A stretch of 64,000 bases of DNA, from NCBI GenBank assembly GCA_021734475.1, contig JAIPIU010000002.1, positions 145,592-209,591 on the forward strand. The letters are read 5' to 3'. A program made the position numbers and the translations under genes. The DNA is from Candidatus Altimarinota bacterium. Lineage in GTDB: Bacteria > Patescibacteriota > Gracilibacteria > Absconditabacterales > Absconditicoccaceae. How positions within the stretch are numbered: position 1 is the first letter of the stretch; each line of letters starts with the position of its first letter. This document shows, piece after piece, positions 46,301 through 56,488 of the stretch. The notes beneath the pieces were generated by a model. The model did not search any database. It was not told the DNA's origin and worked only from the letters and a program-made list of their open reading frames with translations.

Positions 46301-47325
46301 TAGCTGATCAAATATATTTCTCTTTGGACAATGCTTTCGGTAAATATTATTTTAGAGTAAATGATTTTGTAAAAAATGATGTCTATGGTGAATACAAACT
46401 TATGCTTGAAAAAGTAGAGTATGAATATTGTAATTGAAATGATGAAGAAGAGTGAACTGTGATAGATAGAGTTTGTCATGTAAATTTCACAGCAACCAAA
46501 CCATATCTAATGCAGAAAAGTTTATTCTGAGCAACTCCCAAAGCTACTACAGACATTAATTTAGACGATTTCTATGATATTGAGTGAACCAAACTTATCA
46601 AAAAAACTGATTTAGAATCTATTATGGATGTGGATGCAAAAGATTATGATGGATGATCTGCTCTCAATACTTTAGTTTCAAGTTTTGTAAATAAGTATGA
46701 TAAACTCTCTACTAAATTAAATGATTTCGGTTTCTCCAACCTAACTCAATGAACTATTACAGAACTAAAAAAAGTTCCAAGTAAACAAATATATATAATC
46801 AAATGAAATGGTACACTTACTATCAAACAACTTAATTCATATTTCAATAAACCGTTTACATTAGTAGTTAAATGAATGGATTTAGTTGTAGAAGGATCAG
46901 TAAATACAAATTGAATGTTTATAGTACAATGAGGAAAAATATCTTTCAAAGAAGATCCAAATTCTCGATGTGAAGCTACACAAGTAGTTAGATGAATATT
47001 TATTACAGATACATGATTTGGTGTTTGAGATATTACTCTCAATATGAGTAATGATTTGGATAAACCACGATGTCAACGATGATGACTAGATGTAAAATGA
47101 GTTTTGATATGAGACAATATCGAAGATCTAGTAGTACAAAGAAGATCTCAATTAAATGATTGGTTTTATGTAAACTCAAATAATGAATCCAAAATCAAGA
47201 TAGAAAGAAGAAATGAGATATTCGCATGAGCATCAGTGCTTATAGAATACTCTCCTTCATTACGATGAAATCTACCTCCGTGAGCAGAAGATTTTACAAA
47301 GACATTGGAAGTATACAAAAGATAA
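43357..47325 (+). CDS. Secreted surface protein with DUF11 repeats
   Basis: A 1322-residue protein with an N-terminal signal peptide (KKVLLSLALFVGLGVSFSFG). The region from about residue 260 to 750 carries at least three DUF11-type, Ig-like beta modules. Their marker strands are DLSVTKTVNNSTPIVGSNVTF, LTIQKTLLENKSYFSGDQ and VVFTKIGNKSDYQLGENITF, each followed by LTDILPS-like or TDIRPN-like segments. A Cys-rich and acidic region follows (residues about 750-960), with short DxDxDG-like stretches, and a beta-rich C-terminal part. DUF11 repeats are typical of S-layer and adhesin-like proteins. Second gene after the 38018 promoter; ends at a strong terminator. Confidence 0.85.
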
Positions 47326-47343
47326 GCTATTTAGTTTCTACAA

Positions 47344-47376
47344 TAAAAAAATCCCGCAATAAAGCGGGATTTTTTG
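47344..47376. terminator. Bidirectional terminator after the DUF11 gene
   Basis: AATCCCGC and GCGGGATT flank a six-base loop, with A and T runs on either side. It can serve both the DUF11 gene and the convergent reductase gene. Confidence 0.9.
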
Positions 47377-47415
47377 TTGTAATATTTTTTTAAGAAAAAT
47401 CTTTTATAGTATTTA

Positions 47416-48996
47416 TTAGAAATACTGTTCGTAATAAATTTTTGTAAATCATTTGTTTCTAAGTATCTCAAGTATAGATTTTACTACTGGAGGAGCACCG
47501 CATATATAAAACTCCATATTATCATTCAATTCAAACTGATCTAAATTTATTCTACCAGATTCATATCATTCTACATCTTCTCTAGATAAAAATATTTTAT
47601 AATTCAAATTTGAAATTTTTTTAATATCTTCCTCATAAAAAATATCATTTTTATATTGCGCACCCAATATCAAAGTTTTCTTTATTTTATTATTACAATT
47701 TCTTATCATATTTATTATAGGAGCTAATCATGATCAGGTTGCTATAAATACTTTTTCATTGTCATTATCGTTCAATACAAAGTGTCCAAATACACCATTT
47801 ACTTTTATTTCATCTCATATTTTCATTTCTTTTAATTTATTACTTCATCTTCAGTCTTCCAATAATTTTATAACAAAGATACAGTCAGTAAAATCATTTT
47901 GTTTCTCATGATTAGCAATAGAATAAGCTCTTACAAAATTTCATTTCTTATCTTCAAATACAAAACCCATCCATTGTCCAGGTTTTATTTCCAAATTTTC
48001 TTTTAATTCTACACTCAATTCTAAGATATTTTTTGTTAACATTTTACGATTGATCACTTTTCATTTTATATATTCAATCTTTTTATTTTCTCTTACTATC
48101 ATGGTAAATTGATCTTTTCATACGCCACATATAGGACATTTCCAATTGTTTGGTATGTTTTCTCGCTTGGTACCAGGAGCTATTCCTCATTCTGGATCTC
48201 ATAGTTGTTCATTGTAAACATAAGCGCATGGATTACATTTCCATTGCTTAAAATTTTCTCAATCCTTTGTAGAAGTTAAATTTTCAGCTTTAATTCCAGT
48301 TTTTTTAAATCAAATATTTCACCATTCAAAAACTTTTAGAATTATATAAATTATAATCAAAGCTATTGCAGATCATATCTCTCATTCTACCAAAGATGCA
48401 TGTATTACTCCGGCCAAAAGAGCTAGATATGCTAGTTGTTGTATAATTTTTCGATATTTTCCCAATACTTTCATAGAAAAATTATTTGATGTTAGAAATC
48501 CCAAAAATAAAGCCCCTATTCATATATAAGCAATCCAAATAAATGTTTCAGATATATTAGAAAAAATTGAGATTCATTCATTATGTCGTGTTATCAACAA
48601 TAATGTGAAATGTAAAAATATAAACCAAAAAGTCAGTATTCATAGTAATCTTCTATGTTTTAAACAAAATTCAGATATAGAATAAATTAAATTTACGATC
48701 AATTCTTTTACAAAAATTAATATAGGTTTTTGTATCCATCATTTCAAAATATATTCTATTAATTCTGAGATTCACCATTTTTTTACTTCAAAATATTTTG
48801 TACTAATTACATATAATGGCTTGATAAATAATAGGAATACAAGTAAATTTAATCCTCATCAGGCAAAAAATTCTTGAAGTTCACTTCATTTTAAAATTCA
48901 GCTATATGCTAATATTAGAATTAAAATAGCTAAAATTGGTACCACAAAAAAAATAACATTGCTCAATAATTTTTCTATTTTTTGTGATATTTTCAT
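47416..48996 (-). CDS. Ferric-reductase-like TM domain / rubredoxin / flavin reductase fusion
   Basis: A 526-residue three-part protein. Residues 1-245 contain about six hydrophobic segments with histidines in the membrane, like ferric reductase or MsrQ-type haem-binding domains. Residues about 250-300 are a rubredoxin domain with two iron-binding CxxC pairs (KCNPCAYVYN and KCPICG) and the typical DPEGGIAPGT between them. Residues about 305-526 are a ferredoxin-NADP reductase-like domain: RAYSIAN binds FAD, FIATGSGLAPIINMIR binds NAD(P)H, and YICGAPPVV is near the end. It should pass electrons between NAD(P)H, flavin, rubredoxin iron and membrane haem; direction and partner are inference. The thioredoxin-like lipoprotein gene lies just upstream. 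Confidence 0.88.
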
Positions 48997-49017
48997 AATT
49001 TTTAATTCTAAAATAAA

Positions 49018-49359
49018 TTATTTACATCCAGCTTTTTCTGCTAATGTTGATATATTTTGCACTCATTCAAGTAATTCTCAATTAGCTAGTTCCCATGTTG
49101 GAGTTCCTTTAAGTTTAGAACAAACATTTCGATCTTGAGCACAGTCTACATATTCAATATATTTGAAACTATCTCCAAACATTGCTTTTTGATCCAAACA
49201 GTGAGAACAAGTTTCTGTTCAATACATTTTTACTCATTTATCTCACAAACATTTAGATATTTCTTCTATGTTCAAATTAGGATCATCATTTACTTGATTA
49301 GTACATCCCAATAAAAAAACGCCAGATAAGACAATTACAAATAACATTAATTTTTTCAT
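49018..49359 (-). CDS. Thioredoxin-like lipoprotein
   Basis: A 113-residue protein with a lipoprotein signal peptide (LMLFVIVLSGVFLLGC), so it is anchored on the outer face of the membrane. The mature part has VKMYGTETCSHCLDQK, a CSHC redox pair after a beta strand, and a cis-Pro loop (GTPTWEL), as in thioredoxin-fold proteins that follow VKOR-type oxidases. It would exchange disulfides outside the cell. It is co-directional with the reductase fusion (21 bases), which suggests a shared redox pathway. Confidence 0.82.
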
Positions 49360-49479
49360 ATCAAAATTTACTTAAAAATATAAAGTGATTAAACATTAAT
49401 AATATTTACAAATTTATCAATCAAAATTTTCTCAAATTTTATTCGTCTATATAATATAAACTAAGCATATTAATATATA

Positions 49480-49517
49480 AAAAATCTGACTATATACACC
49501 ACTAGTCAGATTTTTTA
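49480..49517. terminator. Bidirectional terminator overlapping a stop codon
   Basis: AAAATCTGACTA and TAGTCAGATTTT form a 12-base stem with T runs on either strand. The stem includes the stop codon of the phosphatase-CYTH gene on the minus strand. Confidence 0.88.
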
Positions 49518-50425
49518 GCTAAATTAGAATTAGTAAATTTTCTATTTTTTGTTAATTCTTTATCAAACCGCTTTGGTATTATAAATTTTTTGCTTTCAAG
49601 AAGAGTTTTAAATTCTATTTCAGCTGTTACTAATCATTTTAATTTTCATTCATAAACATCAAGCTCAATCTTTTTTGCTTTATAAGCTATAATATAACGA
49701 GTCTTTTCTAGATGTCGTTTTCATACTTTCTTTCGTAATTTATCAAAACTTTCTTTATTTATTTCCTTTTCAATTTCTTTTCTTATCAATCAATGTCATT
49801 TTTTTATCGTTTGAAAATATTCTGTTTTTGATTTCATAGTAGTTTTTCTTATCCTAACTGTCTTATTTTTTATATCTTTGAAATATCATTGAATAATTTT
49901 ATTCTTTGGATATTTGCTTATATTTTTCGGTAATTCTTTAATCATAAACTTTCTCTCAATTTCAAATTTATCCAATCATTCTATTAACTTTGGCATAGCA
50001 TCATGTAAGTAGTCTACTAGATTATTACAATAATTTTCCAAATCTCCATATGATCAATATTTTTGTTCATATTCAGCTTCATCCATTACATCTTTATTTT
50101 TACCATAAGCAATAAAGTTAAATAAAACTGATTCATATCCCAGTGATTTTATTACTTCTTGATGATGTTTAGCCATACATATTACAAAATCTTTATCTTT
50201 CAAAACTTCATTACTTACTTTAGTCTGTCTATGTTTACTGGCATTACATCAATATTTATCTAGGCGTTTGAGTGTATAAGAAAAAGGATTCTGTGGACGA
50301 GCCGTTGTTCCAGCAGAACTAACTTCAATTCATTTTATTTTATTATCTTTGATATGTTTTTTAGCTAAATACTCTGCACTCATACTACGAAAAACATTTC
50401 CAGTACATACAAATAATAATTTCAT
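49502..50425 (-). CDS. Low-molecular-weight tyrosine phosphatase fused to CYTH domain
   Basis: A 307-residue fusion. Residues 1-150 are an LMW protein tyrosine phosphatase: LLFVCTGNVFRSMSAEYL contains the CX5RS phosphate loop. The general-acid aspartate region reads KDVMDEAEYEQ rather than the typical DPY. Residues about 160-290 are a CYTH (triphosphate tunnel) domain: FEIERKFMIKELP carries the ExExK-like start, later RYIIAYKAKKIELDVYEG and AEIEF line the tunnel. The domains are joined in one ORF with UGA glycines. CYTH domains hydrolyse or bind triphosphates and polyphosphate. A short gap of 17 bases separates it from the cutA gene upstream. Confidence 0.88.
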
Positions 50426-50442
50426 TAATTATAAATCATAAA

Positions 50443-50748
50443 TTATAAATTCTGAATTCGTTTTAGATATTCTTCATTTACATCATCTGGTTTTATCCAT
50501 ATCATTTCAGGTATTTTATATGGATGATTTTTTTTAAAATATCATATTACTTTTTCTTTATTTTCTTCAGGTAGTTTAATTATCAAAACTTTTTCTTCTT
50601 CTTTTTTCAATTCTCATTCTCGCATATAATAAGATTTCGTATAATTAACTCTACTTACACATTTTACCATTCAGGATTTTATTAATCCTAAAATAAAGCT
50701 TTTCAATTTTCTTCAATCATTAGGAAAAGTACTTAGCAATAATAACAT
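50443..50748 (-). CDS. cutA: CutA divalent-cation tolerance family protein
   Basis: A 101-residue protein of the small trimeric CutA1 family. The order of segments is typical: an N-terminal strand with TFPN, KCVSRVNYTKSYYMREGELKKEEEKVLIIKL, then KKNHPYKIPEMIWIKPD. The family binds divalent metal ions, though its cellular role is uncertain. Co-directional with ftsK upstream and the phosphatase-CYTH gene downstream. Confidence 0.85.
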
Positions 50749-50772
50749 AATTTATTGTTTCAAATAAAAATT

Positions 50773-52884
50773 TTACAAAAATATATCTCTTGGTTTAGCT
50801 CATTCTTGTGGTCATACAATTCATCTTTCTTCCAATTGATCCATTATTCTAGCTGCACGAGCAAATCATACGCCAAGTTTTCTTTGTAATAGAGTTGCCG
50901 ATGCTTTTCTAGTAGTTGCTATTACTTCTATAGCTTTTTCTATTAATTCATCATCATCGCCAGCTCAGCCATACATTCATCATTTTTCTAGTTTGTTTTC
51001 TAGAGCATGTAATATTTCAGGGTTATAAATATCTTCTTCTGATAATCATTTCATATATTTTTCTTTTAACTTAGCGACAACTTTTTCTATCTCTTCTGTA
51101 CTAACAAATGGCGCCTGTATTCTCAATGGAAATCTAGTGTTGGAATCTATATAGAGCATATCTCATTTACCTATTAGTTCTTCTGCTCCTTTTCTTCCAA
51201 GTATGGTTCTACTATCTATTTCACTAACTACTCCAAAGGCTATTCTGGTAGAAATATTTGCTTTGATTAGTCACGTAATTACATTCACAGATGGTCTCTG
51301 AGTAGCGACTATTAAGTGTATTCAAACTGCACGAGCTTTTTGAGCTATACGAGTAATACATGTTTCTACATCTTTTTTATTACCAGACATCATCATATCA
51401 GCTAATTCATCTATTACTATTACTATACGATATAACTTTTCTCATATTATTTTTTGATTATATTCATCAATATTTTTTACTCTTTTTTCTTTCAACATTC
51501 AATATCTTCTCTCCATCTCATCTACGGCTCGTTTTAATAGTTTTAGAGCTTTATCAGATTCACTTACTATGGGAGCAAGCATATAAGGTAGTCATGAATA
51601 CATTTCTAGTTCAACTTGTTTTGGATCAACCATTAAAAATTTAAGTTCAGATGGTGTGTTTTGATACATTAAACTTAATATAAAATCATTTACTCATACA
51701 GATTTACCAGATCAAGTTGCTCCTGCTACCAAAAGATGTGGCATAGCTTCTAATTGTTTAACTTCTACAGATCAATCTATAGCTTTACCTAGTGTCAGAC
51801 TTGTATTTCATTTTTTCATAGATTTTTGAAATAGGTCAGATCCTATTACATCACCCACTCTTACCATCATAGGTTTTGGATTTGGTATCTGTATTCATAC
51901 AGAATCAGTTCATGGTATGGGGGCAACTATTCTTAGATATTTTGATTTCAAAGAAAGTTTGATATCATTTCACAATCATTCTATAGTAGAGAGTCTGATT
52001 CATTCATCTGGTTTGAGTCTAATCTGGACTATAGATGGTCATATATCAAATCATTCTATCGTAATAGGTACTCCAAATTCCATTAATTTTTCTTGCAATG
52101 CTTTAGCTTTTTCCATTAAAAATTTTTCATCTATAGTAGTAGCATCAGATTCATTTGATTCTAATAATTCTACTGAAAAAGTTGGTTTATCTCCAGAGAA
52201 GTGTATTGTTGGTCTGGGTTTTTTCTTTTCTACTTTTTCTTCTACTTTCTTTTTTATTAATTCTTTGATAAATGAACGTGATATTTCTTGTGTTTGTGGT
52301 TGATCGTCTTCATCTTCGTCTTCATCTTCATAAGATTTTCTTGATTTTGATTTAGCTTTTTTTTGTGGTTTGTCATATGATTGTAAATTTATTTTTGGTA
52401 AGGAAAAATTAAATGTATAGAGTATCCGCGCTATAGTCATTACAAATAAAATTATTATAATTGTTTTGACAGCTACAGATTGTCATCCAAACATACTATC
52501 AAATATTCGTATCAACGGCCAGGATATAAATCATCCATTTGCTTGATAGCTAGTACTAGTTCAATCTATCACAGAAAAATTTAACAATGCAGATACCAAT
52601 AACATTATCACTAGAAACTGCTTTATAATCAATCTCATCAAATATCATTTGGCCATAATCAATATTCATATAACAATACACAATCCAAAAAATATATTAA
52701 GTCAGATATCTCCAAAAGCTATCTTTGCATAGTTTGTCATGAAATCAAAAACAGGAGATCATTCTGCCAATGACAAGGAAAAAAAGTAGAGTATTCATAT
52801 TATTAGCATAATAATTCATATCTTAAACTTGTTTAATGTAATGCTTTTTCTCGATGATCTTCTTTTTTTTCTTCTAGCCAAAAC
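50773..52884 (-). CDS. ftsK: DNA translocase FtsK/SpoIIIE
   Basis: A 703-residue septal DNA pump that moves chromosome ends during division. A basic N-terminus ([12 protein letters not shown]) is followed by about four membrane helices within residues 25-140. An acidic, low-complexity linker lies around 150-185, then the alpha/beta motor. Walker A is GATGSGKSVG, with UGA for two Gly residues. Walker B is [24 protein letters not shown] follows. The C-terminal gamma winged helix ([29 protein letters not shown]) is present. No in-frame ATG fits the N-terminus; the TTG at 52884 is chosen because it precedes the usual basic leader and an in-frame TAA lies at 52891-52893. Confidence 0.93.
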
Positions 52885-52972
52885 ATTTTATTATATAATA
52901 AAAACTATCCACAAACTATATAAATAGGTATTTATGCTATATTTTCAAGCCAAAGCTAGTCTTAAAGTGATG

Positions 52973-53000
52973 TTGACTTAAATTATAATATATGTATTAT
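52973..53000 (+). promoter_or_regulatory. Promoter of the small membrane gene at 53025
   Basis: TTGACT at 52973-52978 and TATTAT at 52995-53000, spacer 16. Initiation would be near 53008, which supports the ATG at 53025 over an earlier one at 52992. Confidence 0.6.
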
Positions 53001-53024
53001 AGTTTAAAACAAATACATAAAAAA

Positions 53025-53339
53025 ATGAAAAACTTAGCATTAATATTTCGACTAAATGTTTTGATAATGGGCTTGCTTGTACTATTTATAGCTCTATTTA
53101 TTATTCACATTCCATTTCCATTTATAAATAATATGGATGGCTTTGCTCTTACTCTTTCACTTATATTTTATTTATTTATTTTCACTTGTTTTTTAGTCTT
53201 TTCTTTGAGAAAAATAATCAAAGAAATTACTTTAAAAAACAAAACAGGAATCTTTGTATTTACTATTATATTTGCGATATTATGGATCAATTGTTTGTAT
53301 ATAATTTTGAGAGATCCGACAGTTATATCTATATTTTAA
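53025..53339 (+). CDS. Small three-TM protein without UGA-glycine
   Basis: A 104-residue protein with three hydrophobic segments (about residues 5-30, 38-60 and 75-97) and a short basic loop between the second and third. All glycines are GGN. No family recognised. It has its own promoter and terminator and lies beside ndk, which shares the same lack of UGA-glycine. Confidence 0.65.
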   Translation: MKNLALIFRLNVLIMGLLVLFIALFIIHIPFPFINNMDGFALTLSLIFYLFIFTCFLVFSLRKIIKEITLKNKTGIFVFTIIFAILWINCLYIILRDPTVISIF

Positions 53340-53377
53340 TAAGTTAAATAGATTCTGGATATATTATTAATTATAAT

Positions 53378-53411
53378 ACTGGATATAGCTTTAGCTTTCC
53401 AGTTTTTTTAA
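53378..53411 (+). terminator. Terminator between the small membrane gene and ndk
   Basis: ACTGGA (53378-53383) pairs with TCCAGT (53398-53403), with AGC/GCT in the loop, followed by a T run. Confidence 0.8.
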
Positions 53412-53419
53412 ATATTATA

Positions 53420-53447
53420 TTGACTTATGATATTAAATATTTATTAT
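53420..53447 (+). promoter_or_regulatory. Promoter of ndk
   Basis: TTGACT at 53420-53425 and TATTAT at 53442-53447, spacer 16, the same hexamers and spacing as the promoter at 52973. This places the start of transcription near 53455, so translation begins at 53477. Confidence 0.6.
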
Positions 53448-53476
53448 ATAAAACATATAACAAAAATATAAATATT

Positions 53477-53884
53477 ATGACAGAACAAACGTTTACAATT
53501 ATCAAACCTGATGCTATGCATCATTGTGCTGAAATATGGTGTATTGTTAAAATATCTGGATTTCATATAAAAAAGGTTAAAAAAATTCATTTAACATTAC
53601 AACAAGCACAGGAATTCTATGCTATCCATAAGGAAAGACCATTCTTTAAGGATCTCACAGAATTTATGTCTTCAGGAGAATGCATGGTAGCAATACTAGA
53701 AAAAGATAATGCAGTTTCCGATTTTCGAAAACTTATTGGTGCGACTAATCCTGCAAATGCGGAGGCAGGAACAATTCGACAAATTTACGGTACTCCTAAT
53801 TCTGGGCATCTAAATGCTATTCATGGCTCAGATAGCTTAGAAAATGCAAAAATCGAAATAGCTATTTTATTTCCAGAGAATTAA
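53477..53884 (+). CDS. ndk: Nucleoside diphosphate kinase
   Basis: A 135-residue enzyme that transfers the gamma phosphate between nucleoside triphosphates and diphosphates. It begins TEQTFTIIKPDAM; the catalytic histidine lies in NAIHGSDSLENA near the C-terminus; RPFFKDLTEFMSSG and GATNPANAEAGTIR match the family. The segment after KPDA (MHHCAEIWCIVK) is unusual where most relatives have a G- and I-rich helix start. All seven glycines are GGN. An ATG at 53477 gives the standard N-terminus; the ORF is open upstream to 53420, but that lies in the promoter. Confidence 0.92.
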   Translation: MTEQTFTIIKPDAMHHCAEIWCIVKISGFHIKKVKKIHLTLQQAQEFYAIHKERPFFKDLTEFMSSGECMVAILEKDNAVSDFRKLIGATNPANAEAGTIRQIYGTPNSGHLNAIHGSDSLENAKIEIAILFPEN

Positions 53885-53904
53885 AATAACTATTATTTTA
53901 CAAC

Positions 53905-53936
53905 AAAACTGGAGGATTTTTCTTTCAGTTTTTTTT
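53905..53936 (+). terminator. Terminator of ndk
   Basis: AAACTG (53906-53911) pairs with CAGTTT (53926-53931), followed by a T run, 20 bases after the stop codon. Confidence 0.75.
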
Positions 53937-53943
53937 AAAAGTC

Positions 53944-53971
53944 TTGAAATTTTATTTATTTTTATTAATAT
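53944..53971 (+). promoter_or_regulatory. Probable promoter of the groESL operon
   Basis: TTGAAA at 53944-53949 and TAATAT at 53966-53971 with a 16-base spacer. No CIRCE element (TTAGCACTC-N9-GAGTGCTAA) is visible in the leader, so HrcA control is not supported. Confidence 0.5.
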
Positions 53972-54024
53972 AGCACCTACATTAGTTTTGTGATATAAAA
54001 TTTTTTATTCATTAATTTAAACAA

Positions 54025-54309
54025 ATGACACTTATTCCATTAGAAGACCACATTATCCTAGAAGCAATCGAAGAAGAAAACAAAACAGCTTCTTGAATTA
54101 TATTGCCAGATTCAAAAGAAAAACCAAGTAAATGAAAAGTGATTGCTGTATGAGAATGAAAGATATTGGATAATGGATCGAGAGCTCCAGTAGATCTTAA
54201 AGAGTGAGATATAGTATATTTCACCAAATATTCTCCAGATGAACTAGAAGTAGATTGAGTAAAATATTTAGTCATCAAACAATCTTCTATATTAGCCAAG
54301 CAAGCATAA
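54025..54309 (+). CDS. groES: Co-chaperonin GroES
   Basis: A 94-residue lid protein of the GroEL chamber. [42 protein letters not shown]-type order is standard: the mobile loop [11 protein letters not shown] contacts GroEL. Nearly all glycines are UGA. It opens a four-gene cluster ending with groEL. Confidence 0.95.
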
Positions 54310-54336
54310 TTTTTAATTTAAATACATAATATAAAT

Positions 54337-54540
54337 ATGAATATTCAAGAGCTCAATGAATTGTGAATAGTTGATACTCATCAAAAATTTGCAGATTTAA
54401 AAATTATGAAATTTGTAGATACAAACACTATATTACTATTCAAAGTAATTAATTGATATTATAATGTTTATGATATTGATAAAGAAAAATTTAATGAAAT
54501 AAAAAAATCAAAAATTACAGAAAGTATCACATCCAAATAG
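54337..54540 (+). CDS. Small hypothetical protein in the groESL cluster
   Basis: A 67-residue soluble ORF containing two UGA glycines. Alternating short strands and a Lys-rich C-terminal helix. No signal, membrane segment or known motif. It lies 27 bases after groES and 22 bases before the next small gene, so it is probably co-transcribed. Confidence 0.55.
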
Positions 54541-54562
54541 TTCTTTTAATTCAAAATCTAAA

Positions 54563-54736
54563 ATGAAAAAACAACAAGATTTAATATCACGTATAGTATC
54601 ATCTATCATTTCATTATGATTGTTTTTTGTATGACTATTTGTGTTTGTTTGATTGCTTCAGGTTTTAGTATGGATTATAGCTATAGTGATATTATTAGCA
54701 GCATTTACAAATGTATTAAATTCTTTTAAAAAATAA
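54563..54736 (+). CDS. Small membrane protein in the groESL cluster
   Basis: A 57-residue ORF with a polar, basic start and one long or two short hydrophobic segments (about residues 12-50), ending FKK. Three UGA glycines lie in the first membrane segment. No family recognised. It is followed after 25 bases by groEL. Confidence 0.55.
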
Positions 54737-54761
54737 TCTTAACTTTTAAATTATAATTTAC

Positions 54762-56426
54762 ATGAAAATGGCAAAATTAATTAATTATTGAGATGATGCT
54801 CGCAAAGATATATTTCAGGGCATCGAAATGGTTGCAAATGCAGTCAAAGTAACTATGTGACCAAAATGAAGAAATGTAATTTTAGAAAAATCTTATGGAT
54901 GACCAACAGTTACAAACGATTGAGTTACAGTTGCAAAAGAAATAGAATTGGAAAATAAATCATACAATATCTGAGCATCTATGATCAAAGAAGCTGCTGA
55001 AAAAACCAACAAAGAGGCTTGAGATGGTACTACTACTACAGTAGTTTTGGCCTATGCTATGGCAAAAGAATGACTTAGATATATACGTTCATGAGTAAAT
55101 CCGTTCGCTCTTGGTAGATGACTTCACAAAGCTGTAAATAAATTAGTAGAAGAATTAAATCAAAAAGCAAAAGCTCTCAAAACAAAAGAAGAAATTAAAC
55201 AAGTAGCTACTATATCAGCACAAGATGAAGAAGTTTGATCACTTATCGCTGATGTAATGGAAGAAATATGAAATGAATGAACAATTACAGTAGAAGAGTG
55301 AAAATCAATTTGATTAACCAAAGAAATTAAAACTTGAATGCAATTTGATCAATGATATGCTTCTCCATATTTTGTATCTGATCCACAGCGTATGGAATCT
55401 ATTATAGAAAAACCATACATATTAGTTACTGATAAAAAAATATCTTCACTAAAAGATATTCTTCAGATACTTGAATGAGTAGCTGCTAGTGGTAAAAAAG
55501 ATATGGTAATCATAGCAGAAGATATAGAGTGAGAAGCTTTAGCTTCACTTGTTCTAAATAAGATTAGATGAATGTTGAATGTTTTAGCTATCAAAGCTCC
55601 ATGATTTGGAGATCGCAAAAAAGAAATGTTGAAAGATATTGCTATAGTTACTTGAGCTACTCTTATCACAGAAGAACTCTGACTAAAATTAGAAGAAGCT
55701 ACTATAGATATGTTGGGTAAAGCAGATAAAGTTATATCTACAAAAGATGATACAATTATAGTTGATTGAAAAGGTAATGAAAAAGATATCCAAGAAAGAG
55801 CAGATCAAATCAAAGCTCAAATATGAAACACATCTTCAGATTATGACAAAGAAAAATTACAAGAAAGATTGGCTAAATTAGTATGATGAGTAGCTGTAAT
55901 CAAAGTGTGAGCTGCTACAGAGATGGAAATGAAAAACAAGAAATTCAAAATAGAAGATGCTCTCAACGCTACACGTGCTGCAGTTCAGGAATGAATAGTG
56001 ACATGATGATGATCAGCATTATTACAGTTGTCCAAAACATTAGAAGATTTTAAATTGGAAAATTCAGATGAACAAATAGCTGTAGATATTATCAAAGAGG
56101 CAATCCTTTATCCAGTGATACAGATAGCAAATAATGCATGATATAAATGAGATCGAGTAGTAGAAAAAGTCAAAGAATCTTCAGATTTTAATTTTGGATT
56201 TGATGCAAAGGAGTGAGATTTCAAAGATTTATTCAAAGCATGAATAATAGATCCTGCTAAAGTGCTTAGAGTAGCACTAGAAAATGCAGTTAGTTCTGCA
56301 GCAATGTTTTTGACTACAGATGCTGTGATAGTGGATGCGCCCAAATCTGATTCTCATGATCATGGGTGAGCGCCTATGTGATGAATGCCATGAATGTGAG
56401 GTATGTGATGAATGGATATGTATTAA
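54762..56426 (+). CDS. groEL: Chaperonin GroEL
   Basis: A 554-residue ring chaperonin that folds proteins with GroES and [18 protein letters not shown] near the N-terminus and [13 protein letters not shown] are the ATP-binding motifs; the apical domain and the GGGVAVIKVGAATE-like stretch are present. The C-terminus is the typical Gly-Met tail, GGMPGMGGMGGMDMY, in which nearly all glycines are UGA; this is the clearest proof of the code in the window. The start at 54762 gives MKMAKLI; the ATG at 54768 is equally possible. Confidence 0.97.
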
Positions 56427-56463
56427 ATGTTGAAACGTAAAAACGCTAAAACGATAAAATAGT

Positions 56464-56488
56464 AAAAACACGCGAAAGCGTGTTTTTT
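56464..56488. terminator. Terminator of groESL
   Basis: AAAACACGC-GAAA-GCGTGTTTT, a perfect nine-base stem with a GAAA loop and a T run; it also faces the convergent HD gene. Confidence 0.9.

Noticed and set aside
53420-53476. Extended N-terminus of ndk starting at TTG 53420
   Set aside because: The segment overlaps a good promoter, and TEQTFTIIKPDA at 53477 is the normal NDK start.
53941-54024. CIRCE operator before groES
   Set aside because: Only a partial TAGCAC match is present and no inverted partner is found at the required spacing.
54762-56426. In-frame UGA as selenocysteine
   Set aside because: UGA is far too frequent and sits at conserved glycine positions, not at catalytic cysteines. 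No SECIS-like element is needed to explain it.
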